From the IMG/VR virus record IMGVR_UViG_3300042516_006280, positions 1-34,722 of that record: a stretch of DNA of 34,722 nucleotides; one strand, 5' to 3'. Shown here piece by piece: positions 16,602-22,885 of this stretch (within the stretch, counting starts at the first letter, position 1; each line of letters starts with the position of its first letter). A program made the translations under genes and the position numbers. Source of the stretch: a virus. The notes below the pieces were generated by a model. That model searched no databases. It worked only from the letters and a program-made list of their open reading frames with translations, and had not been told where the DNA came from.

Positions 16602-16960
16602 TGAATCCAAATTTAGAAAAATTCAAATATTTTATTGGCAAGCCAATAACAGTTTTCACTTTGCACACAGGTAGAAATTTCACAGAAGCTCAGTTCAACG
16701 ATTACTTCACAGGTGTTTGCCAAGCTGTGCATGTGGATGCAATAGAAACCTTGCACCCCATTACAAATTGTAAAAACCTTTTCTTTTTCAACAACATTGT
16801 TGGAATTTGCGAAGAGCAACAGCTAGATCCTGAGAATCCGGAACATCAGGAAATTATAAAAGAAATTAAGAAAGAAGTTCCGGTAGAACAAAATGATTTA
16901 CAGCCAAATAATTCTGTAAATATAGATATAGACCTATTGAATAAGATAATATCGAAGTGA
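16601..16960 (+). CDS. Small protein coupled to primase, possible SH3-like/LSm-like barrel
   Basis: I choose the ATG at 16601, which overlaps the primase stop and has AAGGGA upstream, over the GTG one codon earlier. The product has 119 residues. Residues 8-75 look like a five-stranded small barrel: GKPITVFT, then YFTGVCQAVHVDAIETLHP, then KNLFFFNNIVGICEE. This resembles LSm/SH3-type folds by pattern only. The C-terminal 45 residues are acidic and disordered with a final helix. An accessory role in replication is suggested by the operon, not by sequence. Confidence 0.55.
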   Translation: MNPNLEKFKYFIGKPITVFTLHTGRNFTEAQFNDYFTGVCQAVHVDAIETLHPITNCKNLFFFNNIVGICEEQQLDPENPEHQEIIKEIKKEVPVEQNDLQPNNSVNIDIDLLNKIISK

Positions 16961-16963
16961 GAG

Positions 16964-17902
16964 CTATTCCAAGCCTAAATCTCTTGAGACCAAAATTAGA
17001 TGCATTCTCTCAGCTATGTGCCTGGCTAAAAATCCTTCCCATTTACTGTTGCTGCTTTCCACATCAGAAACTTCGCTTGGATTAGATTTAAGTTCCTCTT
17101 CGTTATCCTTTAATATCTTGATAAAGGCTTCCTCAAAGTCTTTATCAAAAGTGCTTTCGAAATTAGGGTGGTCTTCTTTCTTTTCAATTAATTTTTTAAG
17201 TACTTTTTTCTTTATAAAATTAATTGAATTTTTTGGTAGTTTTCCATCGGCTGACTTCGGTCCCCAACCCTTATCTTTGCTCCAAGAAATTTTAATTCTT
17301 GGTGGTCTGCCCCTGCCCCTGCGTCCTTCTTCATCAGAATCACTTCCCGACGATCCACCACTGCCCGCCGATCCACTTGGCGGAGCGTCCATTGGAGCTG
17401 TACCAGAAGCTTCAGCGCCCTTTGCAGTCGTAGGTACTTCTGTTGGTTCTTCTTCTGATTCGGTAGAACCAGAAAATTGATTTATTATTGCTTGTTTAAA
17501 CTTACTAGCCCAACTATCTATTATTCTAAAGAGCTTTAATTTCTTGAGGTTTTCTGACTCTGTCTCTAAATCTTCGTTTAAAACAGACAATTCTAATTCA
17601 AGTTTGTTGTATTGTTCTTTGATAAAACTGTATTGGGATAAAGACAAGCGTCTGGACTCTTTTTTTGCATCTTCTTCATGCCCAAGTGCTCCAAACTTAT
17701 TTTTATATACATATGGATTATTAGTATCATTTCCGCCTTTTTTGAGAACAGAATTGTACCACCAATTTTTCATTCTGTCCCATACACCTGGCAAAACACC
17801 GGTTTTTGTGGGCTTATACTCAACTGCAAGTAAATCTTTTTTCAATTGTGCTACAAAATCATCTACAAGCTTTGTAATTTTGTCTAATTCTAATTTTTCC
17901 AT
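16964..17902 (-). CDS. Putative DNA-binding virion protein with AT-hook and disordered linker
   Basis: This 312-residue protein starts at 17902, 11 bases after the upstream stop. No ribosome-binding site is seen, but TATATA is placed five bases before the ATG. Residues 1-145 are helical with a likely coiled coil (90-125). Residues 146-192 are a Ser/Gly/Pro/Glu-rich disordered linker. Residues 194-202 (RRGRGRPPR) contain the RGRP core of an AT-hook, which binds the minor groove of AT-rich DNA. Residues 215-312 form a second helical domain. A packaged DNA-binding or head-scaffold role is inferred; the family is not recognised. Confidence 0.6.
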   Translation of the reverse strand: MEKLELDKITKLVDDFVAQLKKDLLAVEYKPTKTGVLPGVWDRMKNWWYNSVLKKGGNDTNNPYVYKNKFGALGHEEDAKKESRRLSLSQYSFIKEQYNKLELELSVLNEDLETESENLKKLKLFRIIDSWASKFKQAIINQFSGSTESEEEPTEVPTTAKGAEASGTAPMDAPPSGSAGSGGSSGSDSDEEGRRGRGRPPRIKISWSKDKGWGPKSADGKLPKNSINFIKKKVLKKLIEKKEDHPNFESTFDKDFEEAFIKILKDNEEELKSNPSEVSDVESSNSKWEGFLARHIAERMHLILVSRDLGLE

Positions 17903-17913
17903 GATAATATATA

Positions 17914-18363
17914 TTATAATTTATCAGAAATATATTCGTTTATTTTCTTCAGACTCATAAGACAAGAGTCGAATCTATGAAAATCGCTTGTTAAATATTC
18001 AAAGGCAAGTTCGTCAAACTTATTGTCGCTTTCAACCTCAAAATAGATATATTTACCTTTTTTCCCGAGTACCTTATACTTATGCATCAATATATAAGCG
18101 GCAACGCCTAAATCGGTAGCAAATCTTATATTGCCTGTTTCGTTGAAATTATATTCTCTAATTTTCTTCAAACTCATTATGCAAGAATCAAATCTATGAA
18201 ATTCACTACTTAAATAATCAAGGCATATTTCATCAAATTTTTCTTCGTTCTTTTCTTCTATATCAAAAAGAACCTCTCTGCCCCTTCTGCCTGCCAATTT
18301 ATAATTGTGCATAAGGACGTACGAAGCGGTCCCAAGATCTTCTACACTTTTTATTTTTTGCAT
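17914..18363 (-). CDS. Tandem DUF5659-like protein
   Basis: This 149-residue protein is two copies of one ~63-residue unit (residues 9-71 and 83-144). Each has DLG.A(S/A)Y(V/I)LMH.YK, then a basic G(R/K)(R/K)G(R/K) turn, an F(D/E)(I/V)E strand, and (S/D)FHRFDSC(I/L)MSLKKI.EY. The strand-helix layout and the DL..A.Y.L start match the phage-associated DUF5659 family as I recall it. The strongly conserved HRFDSC segment marks a shared surface. Its function is unknown; the internal duplication suggests a binding protein with two similar sites. TTATAAGTTT lies directly before the ATG. Confidence 0.65.
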   Translation of the reverse strand: MQKIKSVEDLGTASYVLMHNYKLAGRRGREVLFDIEEKNEEKFDEICLDYLSSEFHRFDSCIMSLKKIREYNFNETGNIRFATDLGVAAYILMHKYKVLGKKGKYIYFEVESDNKFDELAFEYLTSDFHRFDSCLMSLKKINEYISDKL

Positions 18364-18390
18364 AAACTTATAATAGTTAAAATTTTGAAA

Positions 18391-19392
18391 TTAATTGGCA
18401 GCTTCAGACGCCAGCAAACAACCTCTGGCAACACTGAAAAGCGGGTCTTTTGGCTGAATAACTTCACCTATTTTAACAGACAAATCTGCTTCTTTTAAGC
18501 ATTGGGCAAGTAAATCTTTGAAGCCCGGAGGACTTGATGTACCACCAGCAACAACGAAGTCTATCTCTTGATCCGTCTTTACACTCTTAGATGTATTTTG
18601 AAGACCTTTTTTGATGCCTGTTACGGTGTGCTCCAACATTATTCTATATTGGGTCTGTATGGCTCTTTCAACAAGAGTTGTGGCAGGTTTTGTTAAATCT
18701 ATCTTGGTCTTCTCTTTGTTTATAAAGGTTGTACTCTCTCCTGTTGCCTTAGCAGCCATTTTATCAATCCAGTCACCACTATTAACAATAGAAAATGAAA
18801 ACAATGGATTGCCAAACATTGCGAAACAAACATTTACCATACCGCCGCCAAAACTCATTCCAATACCTGTAAAGGCTTTGTGAGATAATTCGGCATAAAT
18901 CAATGCTAATGCTTCGTTTATCGGTCTGGGATCAACTGTATAGCCTTGTTCTGATTTATAAGCCTTGAATATAGCCTCTAATATTTTTCCGTGATAATCA
19001 GCGTCAGTTTCTTCGTTTATGGCATTTGCGGGCACGCAATAATACAATATTTCTTTATCTTTCTCTATCTCACCTATTAAGCTGTGTAGCATAATGCTCA
19101 ATATTTGAAAAGCATCTTTTTCTTTTGGATTAACACAGCCGGATGTCATTGGTCTCTTTAACTCCAGACCACTCATCGTGTACGCCATATTAACAGCAGC
19201 CTCGCCCAAAGCATACGCAACTTTTTCTCTTTCAATAAGAGGAACGCCAGCGCTTTTCATCATGTTAAAAACAAACTTGTTTTCCAAAGGCATTTCTAAA
19301 AAAGCGTTAATTTCTTTTTTATATGCAAAATCATTATTCTCATTTCTTTTACAACAAACGAGCGTGTAAGTTCCACAATCCATTCCAATCAT
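18391..19392 (-). CDS. Actin/Hsp70-superfamily ATPase-like protein
   Basis: This 333-residue protein has the fold's nucleotide-binding signature. Phosphate-1 is MIGMDCGTYT (residues 1-10, D5). A connect-type segment NEALALIYAEL (159-169, E160) matches the Hsp70 NEPTAAALAYG motif. Phosphate-2 is GIGMSFGGGMV (176-186), and the adenosine motif is DFVVAGGTSSPPGF (278-291). In phosphate-2 the usual Asp before the Gly run is Ser180. There is no C-terminal Hsp70 substrate domain. Candidate roles are a phage cytoskeletal filament (positioning or segregation) or a specialised sensor ATPase. Its ATG overlaps the GIY-YIG stop (ATGA). Confidence 0.78.
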   Translation of the reverse strand: MIGMDCGTYTLVCCKRNENNDFAYKKEINAFLEMPLENKFVFNMMKSAGVPLIEREKVAYALGEAAVNMAYTMSGLELKRPMTSGCVNPKEKDAFQILSIMLHSLIGEIEKDKEILYYCVPANAINEETDADYHGKILEAIFKAYKSEQGYTVDPRPINEALALIYAELSHKAFTGIGMSFGGGMVNVCFAMFGNPLFSFSIVNSGDWIDKMAAKATGESTTFINKEKTKIDLTKPATTLVERAIQTQYRIMLEHTVTGIKKGLQNTSKSVKTDQEIDFVVAGGTSSPPGFKDLLAQCLKEADLSVKIGEVIQPKDPLFSVARGCLLASEAAN

Positions 19393-20060
19393 TTTTTATT
19401 TCTCCTTTTTGTTTCGCTAATTTTTCTTTTAGTCTCTTCGGATTTTTTAATTCCTAGGTGGGCTTTTCTAAGTTTTTCCTTAGTCTCTTCTGATCTGCTT
19501 TTTCCTATATTTCTTAATCCTCTTCGTTCTTTTTTCACAACCTTCCCGCCAGTAACAAATGACCACCTTGTTCCGTTTGATATTCTCGTTATAGCGGTTC
19601 TGCCGACTCCATATTTTTTTGCAATCTCACCATCTTGTAATTTTCCCTCTAATAATAAATTTTTAATTTCAATAACTTCTTTTATGCTTAATTTAACTTG
19701 AGGCAACTTTAATGTATTTTTTTTCTTTTGCTCTACTGTCCATTTTTTACCAAAATTAGGATTTTTATCTCCTCTTAAATCAACTATATTTAAGTTAATG
19801 TTATATAAGTCACCCCCAGAAAAGATATCAATCCATTTTTCTTCCATAGAATTTAATTTTTCTTTTTCACATTCTTCTAATATTAAAAACTCAAAATTAT
19901 CTTTACCATATTTATTATATGAATTAAGCAAGTGTTGGTTTGGATGTTTGTTCTTCTTTAGTTCTGTTTTATGTTCAGCCCATCTTCTTTCGATTTTTAT
20001 GCTTTGACCGACATAAATTTTTCCATTTACTTTATTTTTAATTCCGTATATCCCAACCAC
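19389..20060 (-). CDS. GIY-YIG homing endonuclease with NUMOD-type repeats
   Basis: The most likely start is the GTG at 20060, four bases after the upstream stop and preceded by AAGGG; longer in-frame starts would run deep into the upstream gene. The 223-residue protein begins with GIYG (3-6) and YVG (16-18). R25/R26 and E73/E74 are candidates for the catalytic Arg and Glu. A helix-turn-helix follows (about 128-165, DGEIAKKYGVGRTAITRIS). Two NUMOD3-like DNA-binding segments (NPNFGKKWT and GKSRSEETKEKLRKAHLG) are visible. It is a free-standing selfish endonuclease wedged between two compact genes; no intron is seen around it. Confidence 0.88.
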   Translation of the reverse strand: MVGIYGIKNKVNGKIYVGQSIKIERRWAEHKTELKKNKHPNQHLLNSYNKYGKDNFEFLILEECEKEKLNSMEEKWIDIFSGGDLYNINLNIVDLRGDKNPNFGKKWTVEQKKKNTLKLPQVKLSIKEVIEIKNLLLEGKLQDGEIAKKYGVGRTAITRISNGTRWSFVTGGKVVKKERRGLRNIGKSRSEETKEKLRKAHLGIKKSEETKRKISETKRRNKK

Positions 20061-20064
20061 TGAG

Positions 20065-20298
20065 TCAACCACCCTTTCCAAAATTAATTTTCTCAGATGC
20101 AAAGTCCGGAATAGCCCAAGCGACTTTATCATCTATGTTATCAATCAAAGTTTCTTTTTTCACAGTAGATTTGCCATCAACTGACACAGTTTCCACAGAA
20201 CCATTCATGTTTATGTTTAAATCTAAAGTTATGGAAACTTTTAGTTCGCCATCCTTAGTTATAATTTTAACATCGCTTGGTCTTATTAATTGTGCCAT
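20065..20298 (-). CDS. Small hypothetical protein
   Basis: This 77-residue protein starts at the ATG at 20298, eight bases after the upstream stop, with AGGTG just ahead of it. It is a beta-rich N-terminal half (KDGELKVSITLDLNINMNG) followed by a helix and a Gly-rich end. Nothing catalytic is visible. Before the homing endonuclease arrived it was probably directly next to the actin-like gene, so the two may work together. Confidence 0.55.
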   Translation of the reverse strand: MAQLIRPSDVKIITKDGELKVSITLDLNINMNGSVETVSVDGKSTVKKETLIDNIDDKVAWAIPDFASEKINFGKGG

Positions 20299-20306
20299 TA
20301 TTTCAC

Positions 20307-20876
20307 CTATTTCTTAGTAGACTCAGCAACCACTATTGATGAGATGACTTGTAGAGAAACAGGACCAGAAGTGCCTTCCGGTAATTTAGCTTCTATTTTT
20401 TGTATATTCAGGTCACCTGCATTGAATACCTGGACTTCTTTTGCACCAAGATCAAAAATAGCGCTATTAATACCATTCAGCTTTATTTGAACTGGATCTT
20501 CTGACTGATTTGCTATTTGGACAAAGTCTGCAAAACTATTTGTGTCGCCCTGTATATCAATAACGTTGTCGGCAAAATCTGTGTCTTCTTCAACAGTTAT
20601 TTTATAGACTTTTGGAATATTGTTAATATCTGTTTTATCATACCAAGCTGAGCCATCGTCTTCTAAAATAATAAGAAAAGCCAAATCAGCAGAAGTATTC
20701 GGAAAAACATACCTTTTCCAGTAGTTGGAGCCAGAAAATGTTTCTCCATCTTTTAATTCTCGGCTAATTCTATCGGGACCCATAGCATAAACACTTCTTT
20801 GTATGCTTATGCCATTCGGATCATTGTCCAATAAACCTTGAGTTCCGTTGTTTAATTTTACTTTAAATATGCTCAT
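20307..20876 (-). CDS. Beta-rich putative virion protein
   Basis: I place the start at the ATG at 20876 (189 residues). The in-frame extension upstream would add a hydrophobic, low-quality segment overlapping the plus-strand gene at 20942. The protein has a strand-rich middle (YKITVEEDTDFADNVIDIQGD) and a C-terminal half ending in SGPVSLQVISSIVVA, typical of small phage structural proteins. There is no ribosome-binding site; TATATA ends seven bases before the ATG, so the message may be leaderless. The family is not recognised. Confidence 0.6.
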   Translation of the reverse strand: MSIFKVKLNNGTQGLLDNDPNGISIQRSVYAMGPDRISRELKDGETFSGSNYWKRYVFPNTSADLAFLIILEDDGSAWYDKTDINNIPKVYKITVEEDTDFADNVIDIQGDTNSFADFVQIANQSEDPVQIKLNGINSAIFDLGAKEVQVFNAGDLNIQKIEAKLPEGTSGPVSLQVISSIVVAESTKK

Positions 20877-20941
20877 GTATTTATATATACGCCCCCAGTT
20901 AAAAAACCATTGGATTTGGCAACAAAACGCTATATATCTAT
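20877..20941. promoter_or_regulatory. Divergent TATA-type promoter pair
   Basis: TATATA on the minus strand (20889-20884) ends seven bases before the ATG at 20876. TATATA on the plus strand (20931-20936) ends five bases before the ATG at 20942. Neither gene has a Shine-Dalgarno site, so both messages may be leaderless. The minus-strand element also contains TATAAATA (20885-20878), identical to the T4 late promoter core, but it lies too close to the ATG for the usual T4 geometry. Confidence 0.45.
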
Positions 20942-21079
20942 ATGGAAGATAAAGAAAAAATAGAAGAAGCAAAAGATACGCTTGAAACTTTTTTTGGTCA
21001 ATTTGGTCAAAATGATTTATACACACAGACAATATTAGAAATGATATTTGAGGAGATGTTCAATAAAAATGAAAAGTGA
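20942..21079 (+). CDS. 45-residue acidic helical protein
   Basis: A short open frame from the ATG at 20942 to the TGA at 21079. It is rich in Glu/Lys with a helical pattern (EDKEKIEEAKDTLETFFGQFG) and an MIFEEMF end. No ribosome-binding site is seen; TATATA lies five bases upstream. Its end overlaps the next gene by 11 bases, which favours a real gene. Function unknown. Confidence 0.5.
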   Translation: MEDKEKIEEAKDTLETFFGQFGQNDLYTQTILEMIFEEMFNKNEK

Positions 21080-21428
21080 TTTAAAAATTTTATGGTTATA
21101 TTTGGCTAAAAGAGACAAAAAGGGTGTTAAGATACTGTCCAAATTTTATTCGAGAGACATAGGACCGATACCCCTTGAAGATCTAAAGCTATTGAATTTA
21201 CCTTCAAGTTGGTACGGTAAAGTTAAATCCTACATAGATGAAAACATGCTTTATTGGCAACCTTGGCTGCAAACCGCAACAAGTTTTGATGAACTAAAGG
21301 CTAATTTAAAAATTAGGGGATACTCGGAACTACCAGCTAACGGAAGACCTATGGTTTTGGTCTCTCCGACATTGTTTGTAAATAGTAATTTTTTTGAAAA
21401 ACAAAAAGTTATGTTAAAGAAACTTTAG
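21069..21428 (+). CDS. Hypothetical 119-residue protein
   Basis: The ATG at 21069 has GAGGAG upstream, inside the preceding short gene; a TTG 21 bases earlier is less likely. The protein is basic at the start (WLYLAKRDKKGVK) with aromatic residues in the middle (YWQPWLQ). No signal peptide or motif is recognised. It is the middle gene of a three-gene plus-strand unit (20942-21732). Confidence 0.55.
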   Translation: MKSDLKILWLYLAKRDKKGVKILSKFYSRDIGPIPLEDLKLLNLPSSWYGKVKSYIDENMLYWQPWLQTATSFDELKANLKIRGYSELPANGRPMVLVSPTLFVNSNFFEKQKVMLKKL

Positions 21429-21444
21429 CCATAAGGAGAAAATT

Positions 21445-21732
21445 TTGCAAGAGCCAATTTACAGTTCTTTAAACGACAAATATGCCAACTGTACAGTGGG
21501 GTTTACCACACAGATATCTGGACCTGTTAGTTGTGGTTATTATGGCGAGCAAAACACCCCACAGAACGCGACACAATGTGGTCAGAATTGGTGTAACACA
21601 TACGCCAAACCTCAGGACGCTCAGTATTTTTGCCAAGAGGGCTGGGTAATAGATGCGTGCACAATTACAGATCCATACACCGGCATCTCAAGCGAGTGGT
21701 TTGTGGACATAAATGTGAGATGCTGTCCATAA
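21445..21732 (+). CDS. Cys-rich small protein, TTG start
   Basis: The start is a TTG at 21445, supported by a strong AAGGAG six bases upstream. The 95-residue protein has eight cysteines (16, 30, 45, 50, 63, 72, 93, 94), about 8%, in an otherwise polar sequence with several Tyr and Trp. No signal peptide is visible. The cysteines could make disulfides if the protein is virion-borne or released at lysis, or could bind metal. The unit ends in a two-sided terminator just downstream. Not recognised. Confidence 0.65.
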   Translation: MQEPIYSSLNDKYANCTVGFTTQISGPVSCGYYGEQNTPQNATQCGQNWCNTYAKPQDAQYFCQEGWVIDACTITDPYTGISSEWFVDINVRCCP

Positions 21733-21754
21733 ACGGAAACTTTTGTTAAACTGG

Positions 21755-21783
21755 CGAAAAACTAGAAGTAAACTTCTTTTTCG
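21755..21783. terminator. Two-sided terminator between converging units
   Basis: An outer stem cgaaaa/ttttcg (21755-21760 with 21778-21783) and an inner stem agaag/cttct (21764-21768 with 21773-21777) close on a short loop, with a three-base bulge. A/T tracts on both sides would serve both strands. It lies after the Cys-rich gene and overlaps the last codons of the minus-strand gene at 21762. Confidence 0.6.
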
Positions 21784-22046
21784 TTAATATAAAAAGTTCC
21801 GGAGTGAACTTCAACCATGAGCATATCCCCATCAGCTCTGATTATGACTCCACCTCTTTTTATGAAATCTTTTGTTAATTCTTTGTAACAACCTTCTTCC
21901 ACAATTATCTTAGAGGATAATTTTTTTAAATACTTTGGGTATACTTTTTGATTTTTCTTTATATTAAAGTCTTTGTTTACTTTTTCTTCTTTTATCCATT
22001 TGCTAAATTCGTTTATAAAAGAAAAATCTATATTATTGTTTCTCAT
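21762..22046 (-). CDS. Small hypothetical protein, distal gene of the fibre block
   Basis: This 94-residue protein starts with ATGA overlap on the upstream gene's stop, so it is translationally coupled to it. The N-terminal 50 residues are basic and helical. The C-terminal 45 residues look like a small beta domain (GGVIIRADGDMLMVEVHSGTFYI). No motif is recognised. Coupling to the Rossmann-like enzyme suggests a shared role. Confidence 0.55.
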   Translation of the reverse strand: MRNNNIDFSFINEFSKWIKEEKVNKDFNIKKNQKVYPKYLKKLSSKIIVEEGCYKELTKDFIKRGGVIIRADGDMLMVEVHSGTFYINEKEVYF

Positions 22047-22876
22047 GTTAAATAATTTTTTATATCTTCCTTTTTTATATATTCTGCATTATTAAATTTT
22101 TTCCCATTACCGTGGTAATATGCTTTTCTTCCATTTTTTGCAAACCAATATAAACAGCAATCTATGACTTCGTTTGCTATATTTTGTTGAGGATAAGTGT
22201 AAAGTCCGTTTTCTAATTGAACACTTCCTGGTTTGTTGTCTTTGAAAGAATCGTCGCAACACAACAATATTATTTCTTTGCAATTAAATTTATAAGCTAG
22301 GTTTATTGAAGCGCAAATTGAATTTCTATAGTCGTCTATTTGGCAATATCCTTCAGATAATTTGTTGAAATTTATGTTTTCTTCGTTTGCTGGGCTGTAC
22401 TTATATTTTATCCCATTATAATTTTCTAAAAATTCTGGATATGTTCTGTTTGAGGCTATGCATTTAGGAAGACTTCTTTTGTTTGGAAGAAATCTCAAAC
22501 AATCTTCATACGGATTATTTACAACGTAATAACTGAGAGAAGTTGCGGTATTGTTCCATTTTTTTAAAGAATTATTTACGCCCATCAAGCAAACACCATT
22601 AATTTTTTTTAATAAAAGATGAATTTCATCAAAGTCATAGCCATCCGAGATTATTATGGCAGTATTAAAATTATTATTCTCCGAGTCAGCCCAAGGGTAT
22701 TTTCTTCTATTATTTTCGAACTCATTTTTCAATAAAAGAAAATATTCATTTTCGTTAATAGTTTTGTTTATGTCTATAACTTGGGAATTGTTACAAAAAT
22801 TCCTTATCCAAAAATTGTAGTTAGGAGTTTTTATAAATTCGTTATTTTTTATTTTTTTTGTTCTGATTGTTGACAT
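22043..22876 (-). CDS. Rossmann-like enzyme, possibly DUF115/sialyltransferase-like
   Basis: This 277-residue protein starts nine bases after the fibre gene stop. Residues about 70-110 alternate strand and helix (NTAIIISDGYDFDEIHLLLKK, then GVCLMGVNNSLKKW). Residues 180-215 read as a helix plus strand ending in KEIILLCCDDSF. This pattern resembles DUF115/MptE-like and GT42 sialyltransferase-like proteins, in which a central strand ends in an acidic residue. If correct, it could add or recognise a sugar on the nearby fibres. Confidence is limited because no signature catalytic residue can be assigned. Confidence 0.4.
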   Translation of the reverse strand: MSTIRTKKIKNNEFIKTPNYNFWIRNFCNNSQVIDINKTINENEYFLLLKNEFENNRRKYPWADSENNNFNTAIIISDGYDFDEIHLLLKKINGVCLMGVNNSLKKWNNTATSLSYYVVNNPYEDCLRFLPNKRSLPKCIASNRTYPEFLENYNGIKYKYSPANEENINFNKLSEGYCQIDDYRNSICASINLAYKFNCKEIILLCCDDSFKDNKPGSVQLENGLYTYPQQNIANEVIDCCLYWFAKNGRKAYYHGNGKKFNNAEYIKKEDIKNYLT

Positions 22877-22885
22877 TTTTATTAA

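Noticed and set aside
19389-20298. A group I intron around the GIY-YIG gene
   Set aside because: The flanking genes abut or overlap the endonuclease gene, leaving no room for an intron core.
20874-21032. Longer N-terminus with a membrane segment for the 189-residue protein
   Set aside because: The extension overlaps the plus-strand gene at 20942, has poor composition and no ribosome-binding site; the ATG at 20876 fits better.
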